Source: Acidimicrobiia bacterium
GTDB lineage: Bacteria; Actinomycetota; Acidimicrobiia; Spongiisociales; SHLN01
Reading direction: 5' to 3'
DNA: 7,677 nucleotides
NCBI GenBank assembly: GCA_004283105.1
Contig: SHLN01000127.1
Span: 1-7,677, forward strand
Shown here: one piece after another, positions 1-5,397 of the stretch
How positions within the stretch are numbered: the first letter of the stretch is position 1
Layout of the letters: each line of letters opens with the position of its first letter
Position numbers and translations under genes: made by a program
Notes under the pieces: generated by a model
Database searches by the model: none
The model's input: the letters and a program-made list of their open reading frames with translations, nothing else
What the model was told of the DNA's origin: nothing

Positions 1-18
1 CCCCCCCCGACGCTATTG

Positions 19-81
19 GTCACCAGTCACGAGTCACCAGTCGTCGGCCGATGGCCGATGGCCGATGGCTGATTGCTAGCG
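19..81 (+). repeat. Degenerate 7-bp tandem array upstream of the ABC exporter (9 units)
   Basis: Reading from base 19 in strict steps of seven gives GTCACCA, GTCACGA, GTCACCA, GTCGTCG, GCCGATG, GCCGATG, GCCGATG, GCTGATT, GCTAGCG. The first block is a GTCACSA type and the second a GCCGATG type, but the 7-bp phase never breaks. Eight of nine units fit GYYRNYN; the second fails at position 6. The array ends 10 bases before the ATG at 92 and occupies the space where a promoter and leader should be. Periodicity and unit sequences are read directly; any function is unknown. Confidence 0.85.
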
Positions 82-82
82 T
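77..82 (+). promoter_or_regulatory. Candidate -10 box (TAGCGT) of a possible leaderless promoter
   Basis: TAGCGT fits the loose actinobacterial -10 pattern TANNNT and ends nine bases before the ATG at 92, the spacing expected if transcription starts at or near the start codon. No Shine-Dalgarno is visible before that ATG, and no convincing -35 lies 17-18 bases upstream, where the heptamer array sits. A similar GCTA box precedes obg at almost the same distance. Weak, short-motif evidence. Confidence 0.25.
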
Positions 83-91
83 CTACGGCTC

Positions 92-1018
92 ATGGCTAGT
101 GCACTCGTTACCGCTCGCGGCCTCACCAAGCATTTCGACTCGCTCGTCGCCGTCGACGACATTGACTTCGACGTGCACGAAGGTGAAGCGTTCGGGTTCC
201 TCGGGCCGAACGGGGCCGGCAAGAGCTCGACGATGAAGATGATCGGGTCGGTTTCGCCGCTCACGGCGGGGACGCTGTCGGTCCTCGGCATGGACCCGGC
301 CCACGATGGACCCCGGATCAGGGCCCGGCTGGGCGTTATCCCGCAGGACGACAACCTCGACCAGGAGCTCACGGTCTACGAGAACCTCCTCATCTACGGG
401 CGCTACTTCGGGCTCCCGAAGGCGACCATCGACGAACGCATTGCCGAGCTGCTCCACTTCGCCCAGCTGGAGGACCGCCGGGACAGCCCGGTCGAGCCCC
501 TGTCGGGCGGCATGAAACGGCGTCTCGTCATCGCCCGGGGCCTCATCAACACCCCCGACCTGCTCCTGCTCGATGAGCCGACCACCGGGCTCGACCCGCA
601 GGCCCGTCACCTGTTGTGGGATCGCCTCTACCGGCTCAAGCAACAGGGTGTCACCCTCATCATCACCACCCACTACATGGACGAGGCCGAGCAGCTGTGC
701 GATCGGCTCGTCATCATGGACAAGGGGAGGATCGCCGCCGAAGGGGCGCCCCGCCAGTTGATCGACCAGTACTCAACCCGGGAGGTACTCGAGCTGCGAT
801 TCCCGGTCGGAACCCAGGCCGTCAATGCCGAGCATCTCGACGGGATCGCCGAGAAGACCGAGGTGCTCCCCGACCGGGTCCTCCTGTACACCGAGGACGC
901 CGACCGGGCCCACTCCCGGGTACTCGAGGCCGGGTTCGAGCCCGAATCGACCGTGAGCCGGCGATCCACGCTCGAAGACGTCTTTCTCAGCCTCACCGGC
1001 CGGACCCTGGTGGACTAG
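92..1018 (+). CDS. ABC-2 type exporter, ATP-binding protein (NodI/DrrA-like)
   Basis: This 308-residue cytoplasmic ATPase should hydrolyse ATP to power the two permeases encoded directly downstream. All nucleotide-binding motifs are intact: Walker A GPNGAGKS at residues 38-45, Q-loop Q85, signature LSGGMKRR at 137-144, Walker B LLLLDEP at 157-163 with D161/E162, D-loop GLD at 166-168 and switch H194. Residues ~230-308 form the C-terminal extension common in DrrA/NodI-type exporter ATPases and end in the usual TLEDVFLSLTGR motif. Length is normal for the family. The ATG at 92 was chosen because the LTKHF strand that opens the ABC domain begins about ten residues later; no clear Shine-Dalgarno precedes it, so a leaderless message is possible. 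The next gene starts four bases after the stop. Family assignment is firm; the exported substrate is unknown (drug, lipid-linked glycan or polysaccharide are all possible). Confidence 0.95.
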   Translation: MASALVTARGLTKHFDSLVAVDDIDFDVHEGEAFGFLGPNGAGKSSTMKMIGSVSPLTAGTLSVLGMDPAHDGPRIRARLGVIPQDDNLDQELTVYENLLIYGRYFGLPKATIDERIAELLHFAQLEDRRDSPVEPLSGGMKRRLVIARGLINTPDLLLLDEPTTGLDPQARHLLWDRLYRLKQQGVTLIITTHYMDEAEQLCDRLVIMDKGRIAAEGAPRQLIDQYSTREVLELRFPVGTQAVNAEHLDGIAEKTEVLPDRVLLYTEDADRAHSRVLEAGFEPESTVSRRSTLEDVFLSLTGRTLVD

Positions 1019-1022
1019 TGCA

Positions 1023-1799
1023 ATGACGGTCGCCGGTTCGTTGCGAGTGGTCGAGGCGGGCGCCCGGGTGTACCGGCGCACGTGGCGCGGCAGTGTCATC
1101 TCTACGTTCCTCAATCCAGTCCTGTATCTGCTGGCGATGGGGGTCGGGCTCGGTGAGCTCGTCGACGAGGGCACCGGCGGGGCAACCCTCGACATTCCCT
1201 ACCTGACGTTCCTGGCTCCCGGCCTACTCGCAGCCGCCGCCATGCAGGCGGCCGCCGGCGACGCCTCGTATCCGGTCATGGCCGGAATCAAATGGCGCAA
1301 GACGTACGAGGCGACCTTGTCGACGCCCATCGGTGTGCCCGAGCTGCTGTTCGGACATCTCGGGTGGGTGACGCTGCGGATCACCTTCGTGTCGATCGTC
1401 TTCGCCGCCGTCATGACGGTATTCGGGGCCACCACGATCGTCGAAGGCCTTGCCGCGGTTGGCCCGGCCGTGCTCACCGGCCTGACCTTCGCGGCCATAA
1501 TCACCGCCTACACCGCCCGGCTCAAGAACGAGACCGGACTCGCCTCGCTCTTTCGGTTCGGCATCGTGCCGCTCTTCCTGTTCTCGGGCACGTTCTTCCC
1601 CATCGAGCAACTTCCCGACTACGTCGAGCCCCTCGCCTACCTCACCCCCCTGTGGCACGGCGTTGAACTCTGCCGGGGCCTGGCGCTCGGCCTGGAGTAC
1701 TCGGTCCCACCCCTCCTCAGCGTCGCCTACCTGCTGGTGTTGACGGCACTGGGAGCCTTCTACTCCATCCGAACCCTCCAACGGCGGTTGATCTCGTGA
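1023..1799 (+). CDS. ABC-2 type transporter permease, first of a tandem pair (NodJ/DrrB-like)
   Basis: A 258-residue integral membrane protein expected to form half of the translocation path. Hydrophobic segments, judged by eye, lie near residues 24-44, 60-79, 116-138, 144-165, 178-195 and 229-249, giving the usual six helices. The cytoplasmic loop WRKTYEATLSTPI (91-103) is the conserved coupling region that contacts the ATPase. The family signature follows helix five: LFLFSGTFFP (184-193), then LPDY and PLWHGVELCR up to residue 218. Length is typical for ABC-2 permeases. The ATG follows the ATPase stop by four bases, with only a weak GGTGG-like element about ten bases upstream. Its last four bases overlap the start of the second permease, so all three genes are probably one transcript. 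Substrate unknown. Confidence 0.93.
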   Translation: MTVAGSLRVVEAGARVYRRTWRGSVISTFLNPVLYLLAMGVGLGELVDEGTGGATLDIPYLTFLAPGLLAAAAMQAAAGDASYPVMAGIKWRKTYEATLSTPIGVPELLFGHLGWVTLRITFVSIVFAAVMTVFGATTIVEGLAAVGPAVLTGLTFAAIITAYTARLKNETGLASLFRFGIVPLFLFSGTFFPIEQLPDYVEPLAYLTPLWHGVELCRGLALGLEYSVPPLLSVAYLLVLTALGAFYSIRTLQRRLIS

Positions 1800-2605
1800 G
1801 CGACACACTCGCCGCCCGCGTTGTTCCACCTTCGATGGTCGTCGGAGGCGGTGCCGCCCGGCTGCTGGAACGGAACTGGCTCGTCTACCGACGCATCTGG
1901 ATCGTTGTCTTCTCCGGGTTCTTCGAGCCGATTTTCTACCTGTTCTCGATCGGAATTGGCATCGGCGAGTTGGTCGGAGACGTAACCGGACCGAACGGGA
2001 CCCCCGTCGACTACACCGCCTTCGTGGCGCCGGCGCTCCTGGCGGCTTCGGCCATGAATGGCGCCATCTTCGAATCGACCATCAACATCTTCTTCAAGCT
2101 CAAGTACGGCAAGATCTACGAGGCCATCCTGTCCACCCCGATGAAGACGACCGACATCGCCATCGGCGAGATCACCTGGTCGCTCGGCCGGGGTCTCATC
2201 TACTCGGCCGCCTTCCTGGTCGTCATGGCCGTGATGGGACTCATCGAGTCATGGTGGGGCATCATGGCACTGCCGGCCGCTCTTCTCATCGGGTTCGCAT
2301 TTGCCGCCTGCGGCATGGCCGCCACCACCTTCATGAAGTCGTGGCAGGACTTCGACATGGTCAACCTCATCGTGCTCCCCCTCTTCCTGTTCTCGGCCAC
2401 GTTCTATCCGCTCAGCGTGTATCCGGACTTCTTCCAGGTGCTCACCCAGTTGTCACCGCTCTACCACGGTGTGCAGCTCATCCGCTCACTGACGCTCGGC
2501 ACATTCGACATCAACCTGCTCGGCCACATCGGATTCCTCGTCGCGATGGGAGCCGTCGGATCGATGATCGCGGCACGGCGACTCGAGAAGCTGTTGCTCA
2601 GTTAG
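1796..2605 (+). CDS. ABC-2 type transporter permease, second of a tandem pair
   Basis: A 269-residue membrane protein paralogous to the preceding gene, probably its heterodimer partner. Shared landmarks are the coupling loop KYGKIYEAILSTPM (103-116) and the signature PLFLFSATFYP (195-205) followed by PLYHGVQLIR (221-230). Six hydrophobic segments are seen near residues 33-58, 73-94, 128-150, 154-178, 187-205 and 240-262. Compared with its neighbour it carries about ten extra residues before helix one. The start is a GTG whose last two bases begin the upstream TGA (GTGA overlap), which implies translational coupling; a weak GGCGG lies upstream. The TAG stop ends seven bases before the convergent proB stop, and no hairpin terminator is visible in that space. 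A homodimeric pairing for each permease cannot be excluded. Confidence 0.93.
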   Translation: MSDTLAARVVPPSMVVGGGAARLLERNWLVYRRIWIVVFSGFFEPIFYLFSIGIGIGELVGDVTGPNGTPVDYTAFVAPALLAASAMNGAIFESTINIFFKLKYGKIYEAILSTPMKTTDIAIGEITWSLGRGLIYSAAFLVVMAVMGLIESWWGIMALPAALLIGFAFAACGMAATTFMKSWQDFDMVNLIVLPLFLFSATFYPLSVYPDFFQVLTQLSPLYHGVQLIRSLTLGTFDINLLGHIGFLVAMGAVGSMIAARRLEKLLLS

Positions 2606-2632
2606 CTGCTCGCTACTCGCTGCTCGCCGACG
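2605..2632 (+). repeat. 7-bp tandem units at the convergent permease/proB junction (4 units)
   Basis: From base 2605 the sequence reads GCTGCTC, GCTACTC, GCTGCTC, GCCGACG in exact 7-bp phase, all four fitting GYYRNYN. The first base is the last base of the permease stop codon, and the array covers the proB stop (2613-2615) and most of the last six proB codons. No stable inverted repeat was found here, so it does not look like an ordinary bidirectional terminator. Confidence 0.75.
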
Positions 2633-3722
2633 GAGCCAGCACTACGAGGTGGTCGCGGTGGATGGCCAGGCCGTTGGCGTCGCCGCTCGGTTTGCCTGCC
2701 ATCGTCCTGAGGCGGGCGCTCGACTGCCCCACCAGGCCCTTCGCCAGCAGTTGGCCATCGGGTGCCAGCACCTCGACAGCCGCACCGTCGTCGAAGTCTC
2801 CTTCCACGTCGGTGATTCCTACTGCCAGGAGCGACTTGCCCCGGTCAACCAGCGCCGCAACAGCGCCGGCGTCGATGGTGATACGCCCTTCGGCGGGCTG
2901 GCCGAAAGCGATCCACAGCTTGCGGGCGGGCAGCGCCGTCTCATGCGGATCAATCCAGGTTCCAACCTCTTCGCCCCGAACCGCCCGGGCCACAACATCG
3001 GGCTCCCGGGCAGAGGCGATGACCGTGGGGACGCCGGACCAGGCGGCCATGCGGGCGGCGGCCACCTTGGTTGCCACTCCCCCCGACCCGAGCGGCCCGG
3101 ACGCTCCCTGCACCACCTCGTCGAGGGCTTCGTCGGTATGACGCACCGCTGTAATGAGCTCGGCCTCCGAATCGAGGCGGGGGTCACCCGAGAACAATCC
3201 GGGCGTGTCGGTCAGCAGCACGAGCATCCCCGCTCCTGCCAGATGGGAGACGACCGCCGCAAGGCGATCGTTGTCGCCAAATCGGAGCTCTTCGACCCCC
3301 ACACTGTCGTTCTCATTGACGATGGGAACAACGCCGAGCGACAACATCCGACCGAGGGTCTCCCGGGCGTTCAGGTACTGCTGACGGTTGGCGAGCACAT
3401 CTTTGGTGAGAAGGACCTGGCCGGCCGTTCTCCCTTGCGCCGAGAAGTTGGCGGTATACCGCTCCATGAGTCGGCTCTGGCCGACGGCGGCCGCCACCTG
3501 AAAACCGGGCAGGTCGGACGGGCGCCGGCCGAGCACGGGAATGCCGGCGGCTACAGCCCCCGAGCTGACGAGCGCGGTTGGGTGCCCGGCTTCCCACAGG
3601 GCTGCCACCTGTTCGACCACATGATTGAGTGCCTCGGCATCGAGACCCCCGCCGTCGGGAGCGAGACTGGACGAGCCCACCTTCACCACCACCCGGCGGC
3701 CGACGTCGAGCGCCCGCCTCAT
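2613..3722 (-). CDS. proB: Glutamate 5-kinase with C-terminal PUA domain
   Basis: A 369-residue cytoplasmic enzyme that phosphorylates L-glutamate with ATP to gamma-glutamyl phosphate, the first step of proline synthesis. The amino-acid-kinase domain spans roughly residues 9-255: VVVKVGSSSL (11-20) with the nucleotide-binding Lys14, LVSSGAVAAG (51-60), the glutamate-binding VNENDSV (135-141) and FGDNDRLAA (148-156), then LLTDTPGLFSGDP (169-181) and the GSGGVATKVAAA stretch (212-223). Residues ~276-362 form the PUA domain found in full-length ProB. Length matches the E. coli enzyme closely. The ATG overlaps the obg stop as ATGA and has a good GGGGAG Shine-Dalgarno at 3731-3736, implying coupled translation. 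The last residues (PSASSE) are encoded by a heptamer array, so the C-terminus may have been reshaped by it. proA does not follow; the next gene is convergent. Confidence 0.97.
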   Translation of the reverse strand: MRRALDVGRRVVVKVGSSSLAPDGGGLDAEALNHVVEQVAALWEAGHPTALVSSGAVAAGIPVLGRRPSDLPGFQVAAAVGQSRLMERYTANFSAQGRTAGQVLLTKDVLANRQQYLNARETLGRMLSLGVVPIVNENDSVGVEELRFGDNDRLAAVVSHLAGAGMLVLLTDTPGLFSGDPRLDSEAELITAVRHTDEALDEVVQGASGPLGSGGVATKVAAARMAAWSGVPTVIASAREPDVVARAVRGEEVGTWIDPHETALPARKLWIAFGQPAEGRITIDAGAVAALVDRGKSLLAVGITDVEGDFDDGAAVEVLAPDGQLLAKGLVGQSSARLRTMAGKPSGDANGLAIHRDHLVVLAPSASSE

Positions 3723-5020
3723 TCGGTTCTCTCCCCGTCTTCGTCCTCGTCGAAGTCGGCATCGGGCCGGAACTCAAAGAGCAGATCTCCGATACGCACG
3801 TCGTCGCCCGGTTCGGCGCCGGCAGACACGAGGGCGTCGGTGATCCCCGATCGGGCCAGGCGGGCCGCCACATAATCCAGGACCTCGGGCGACGAGAGAT
3901 CGTCGAGATTGACAGCCCGTTCGGCGGTCCGGCCTTCCAGCACCCACACGCCGTCCTCCCGGACCACCCGGAAGCCGGGGCCGGCCGGACGGTGCAGCAC
4001 ATATCCCTGCCGGGCCGGGCTCTCACGCGTGACCGTCTCGACTTCGCCAACGATGGCCGACAGCAGCGGGCGGATCCCCTCCCCGGTAACCGCCGAGATG
4101 ACAAACAGCTCGATACCGGCGCCCGCCGCCCATTCCTGCAGGTCCGGCAGGGCTGCCGCTGTCTCGTCGAGGTCCGCCTTCGCCACCGCCACAACGCGTC
4201 GCCGATGAGCCAGCTCCGGCGAGTGGGCGGTGAGCTCTCGCACAAGCGTGTCGTGCTGGCTCCGGGGGTCGGTGGGTTGCAGGCTCGACGGATCGAGGAG
4301 CACCACGAGCACCCTGGCTCGTTCGACGTGGCGCAGGAATTCGTGGCCGAGCCCCTTGCCCTCGGCGGCGCCTTCGATGAGGCCGGGTATGTCGGCCAGC
4401 ACGAAGTCGCGCCCTTCGATCTCAACCACTCCGAGGTGGGGTTGGAGGGTGGTGAAGGGATAGTCGGCGACCTTCGGCTTGGCGGCAGAAACAGTCGAGA
4501 TCAGGGTGCTCTTCCCGGCATTGGGGAACCCGATGAGCGCCGCATCGGCAATCAGCTTCACTTCGAGGCGCACGGTGACGTCGTCGCCGTATTCACCCTG
4601 TTCGGCGAAGGTGGGGGCCCGCAGGCGAGAGGTAACGAGACCTTGATTGCCCCGGCCTCCCCTGCCTCCGGCGGCCACTTGCACCTCCTGATCCGGCTTG
4701 ACGAGGTCGGCCAGCAACGTGCCGTCTTCCAGGTGCACGACGGTTCCGAGCGGCACCCGGACGACGCGATCCTCGCCGCGTTTGCCGTTGCGGACATCAC
4801 CCTCGCCGTGGGTGCCCGAGCCGCCTCGCTGGTGGGGATGGCGCTTGATGTCGAGCAGGCTTGCCACAGCGGGATCGGCGCGCAGAATCACCGAGCCGCC
4901 CCGGCCTCCCGATCCACCTGCCGGCTTGCCTTTCGGCTTGCCAAGACGTTTCACAAAGGCCGCGACACCCGCTCCCCCGTCACCCCCTCGGGCATAGAGA
5001 ACAGCCTCGTCAACGAACAT
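3719..5020 (-). CDS. obg: Ribosome-associated GTPase Obg/CgtA
   Basis: A 433-residue GTPase of 50S subunit assembly and stress control. From Met1 (MFVDEAVLYARGGDGG) the glycine-rich Obg fold runs to ~157, the G domain ~158-330, and an actinobacterial/Gram-positive-type OCT domain ~338-418 precedes an acidic tail (DFDEDEDGE). G motifs seen: G1 GFPNAGKST (164-172), G2 region PFTT (188-191), G3 DIPG (210-213), G5 SAVTG (309-313). The G4 position reads AKAD (280-283) instead of NKxD, losing the usual Asn. I chose the ATG at 5020 because the conserved family N-terminus starts exactly there; a TTG at 5074 would add 18 atypical residues encoded by repeats and a hairpin. There is no Shine-Dalgarno before 5020, and an 11-bp hairpin ends two bases upstream. 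The stop overlaps the proB start by four bases. Confidence 0.96.
   Translation of the reverse strand: MFVDEAVLYARGGDGGAGVAAFVKRLGKPKGKPAGGSGGRGGSVILRADPAVASLLDIKRHPHQRGGSGTHGEGDVRNGKRGEDRVVRVPLGTVVHLEDGTLLADLVKPDQEVQVAAGGRGGRGNQGLVTSRLRAPTFAEQGEYGDDVTVRLEVKLIADAALIGFPNAGKSTLISTVSAAKPKVADYPFTTLQPHLGVVEIEGRDFVLADIPGLIEGAAEGKGLGHEFLRHVERARVLVVLLDPSSLQPTDPRSQHDTLVRELTAHSPELAHRRRVVAVAKADLDETAAALPDLQEWAAGAGIELFVISAVTGEGIRPLLSAIVGEVETVTRESPARQGYVLHRPAGPGFRVVREDGVWVLEGRTAERAVNLDDLSSPEVLDYVAARLARSGITDALVSAGAEPGDDVRIGDLLFEFRPDADFDEDEDGERTE
3731..3736 (-). promoter_or_regulatory. Shine-Dalgarno of proB (GGGGAG)
   Basis: On the minus strand GGGGAG lies eight bases before the proB ATG and sits inside the last codons of obg. 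It supports the 3722 start and, with the ATGA overlap, coupled translation of obg and proB. Confidence 0.7.
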
Positions 5021-5022
5021 GA

Positions 5023-5047
5023 GGCTTGAGAGCGTAGCTCTCAAGCC
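5023..5047 (-). promoter_or_regulatory. Perfect 11-bp hairpin abutting the obg start codon
   Basis: On the minus strand GGCTTGAGAGC, a TAC loop, then GCTCTCAAGCC form a perfect 11-bp inverted repeat that ends two bases before the obg ATG. It fills the place of the ribosome binding site, and no GGAG-like motif is present in or near it. If transcribed it could restrain initiation. The TACGCT hexamer at 5031-5036 inside it also fits a TANNNT -10 box at leaderless spacing, which would leave the hairpin as DNA only. The inverted repeat is directly visible; both roles are inference. Confidence 0.6.
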
Positions 5048-5048
5048 G

Positions 5049-5076
5049 GTCAACGGTCGACGGTCAACCGTCAACG
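5049..5076 (+). repeat. 7-bp tandem array, plus orientation (4 units)
   Basis: GTCAACG, GTCGACG, GTCAACC, GTCAACG follow each other without a break, all fitting GYYRNYN. A looser fifth unit, GCTGAGA, follows at 5077-5083. The array lies between the obg-proximal hairpin and the centre of the rpmA/obg gap. Confidence 0.85.
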
Positions 5077-5121
5077 GCTGAGATAACGCTGTAGTAGGGC
5101 CGATGACCGTTGACTGTTGAC
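5063..5121. repeat. Large inverted repeat formed by the two opposed heptamer arrays
   Basis: The 15 bases at 5063-5077 (GTCAACCGTCAACGG) pair with 5107-5121 (CCGTTGACTGTTGAC) at 14 of 15 positions, with 29 bases between them. The outer arm ends exactly where the rpmA-end hairpin begins at 5122. In RNA this could form a third stem in the 125-base rpmA/obg spacer. The central loop (5078-5106) shows no recognised motif. Confidence 0.65.
5101..5121 (-). repeat. 7-bp tandem array, minus orientation (3 units)
   Basis: Read on the minus strand from 5121 downwards the units are GTCAACA, GTCAACG, GTCATCG, all GYYRNYN. They are the same GTCAACG type as at 5049-5076 but in the opposite orientation, so the two arrays point toward each other across the spacer. 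Confidence 0.8.
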
Positions 5122-5156
5122 TTGCGGACTGGTCAGCTTCGCTGACTAGTCCGCAA
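5122..5156 (-). terminator. 16-bp hairpin over the rpmA stop codon (terminator or RNA-processing stem)
   Basis: Arms at 5122-5137 (TTGCGGACTGGTCAGC) and 5141-5156 (GCTGACTAGTCCGCAA) pair over 16 bp with a three-base loop. There is one exception, an A-C mismatch in the minus-strand RNA that would be G-U in the plus-strand RNA. The minus-strand loop context GCGAAGC is known to form exceptionally stable mini-hairpins. The stem contains the last rpmA codons and the TAG at 5146-5148. No U-run follows, so it is not a canonical intrinsic terminator; partial termination, 3'-end protection or an RNase E-related role are alternatives. Confidence 0.55.
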
Positions 5157-5397
5157 CCACATCCACGTGGCGCTTGTTGTTGCGGGCGCCGAACTTGATC
5201 GTTCCGTCGGCCTTGGCGAACAGGGTGTCGTCCGAGCCTTTGCCGACATTGGCGCCGGGATGGATGCGGGTACCGCGCTGACGAACAATGATGGAGCCGG
5301 CGGTGACGAACTGGCCGTCGAAGGCCTTCGTGCCGAGCCGCTGCGCCGCTGAATCGCGGCCGTTCTTGGTTGAGCCTGCGCCCTTTGTCTTGGACAT
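5146..5397 (-). CDS. rpmA: 50S ribosomal protein bL27
   Basis: An 83-residue large-subunit protein whose N-terminal tail reaches toward the peptidyl transferase centre. The family core is unmistakable: KGAGSTKNGRDS (5-16), AQRLGTKAF (18-26), GSIIVRQRGTRIHPG (34-48), then GKGSDDTLFA (53-62) and DGTIKFGA (64-71). Length is normal and there is no cleavable N-terminal extension of the Firmicutes type. The ATG directly follows the rplU stop (TAGATG) with a strong GGGAGAGG Shine-Dalgarno at 5406-5413, eight bases upstream inside rplU, so the two ribosomal proteins are translationally linked. The 3' end is embedded in a 16-bp hairpin that includes the stop codon, which constrains the final residues (VVAD). 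Confidence 0.98.
   Translation of the reverse strand: MSKTKGAGSTKNGRDSAAQRLGTKAFDGQFVTAGSIIVRQRGTRIHPGANVGKGSDDTLFAKADGTIKFGARNNKRHVDVVAD

Noticed and set aside
1..8. Run of eight C at the window edge
   Set aside because: Too short and at the boundary; no context to give it meaning.
19..81. CRISPR-like array
   Set aside because: Units are 7 bp, directly tandem and degenerate, with no spacers and no cas genes nearby.
83..673. 196-codon open frame on the minus strand inside the ABC ATPase gene
   Set aside because: Shadow of the ATPase gene, which has all of its catalytic motifs on the plus strand.
2649..3875. 408-codon open frame on the plus strand opposite proB
   Set aside because: Antisense to proB with its conserved motifs; the translation shows no family features.
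3629..5029. 466-codon open frame on the plus strand opposite obg
   Set aside because: It lies fully antisense to a clear Obg, has no recognisable domains and is rich in Arg, Gly and His, as expected for an antisense frame in GC-rich DNA.
5021..5074. TTG start at 5074 giving Obg 18 more residues
   Set aside because: The extra residues come from the heptamer array and hairpin, while the conserved Obg N-terminus begins exactly at the ATG at 5020.
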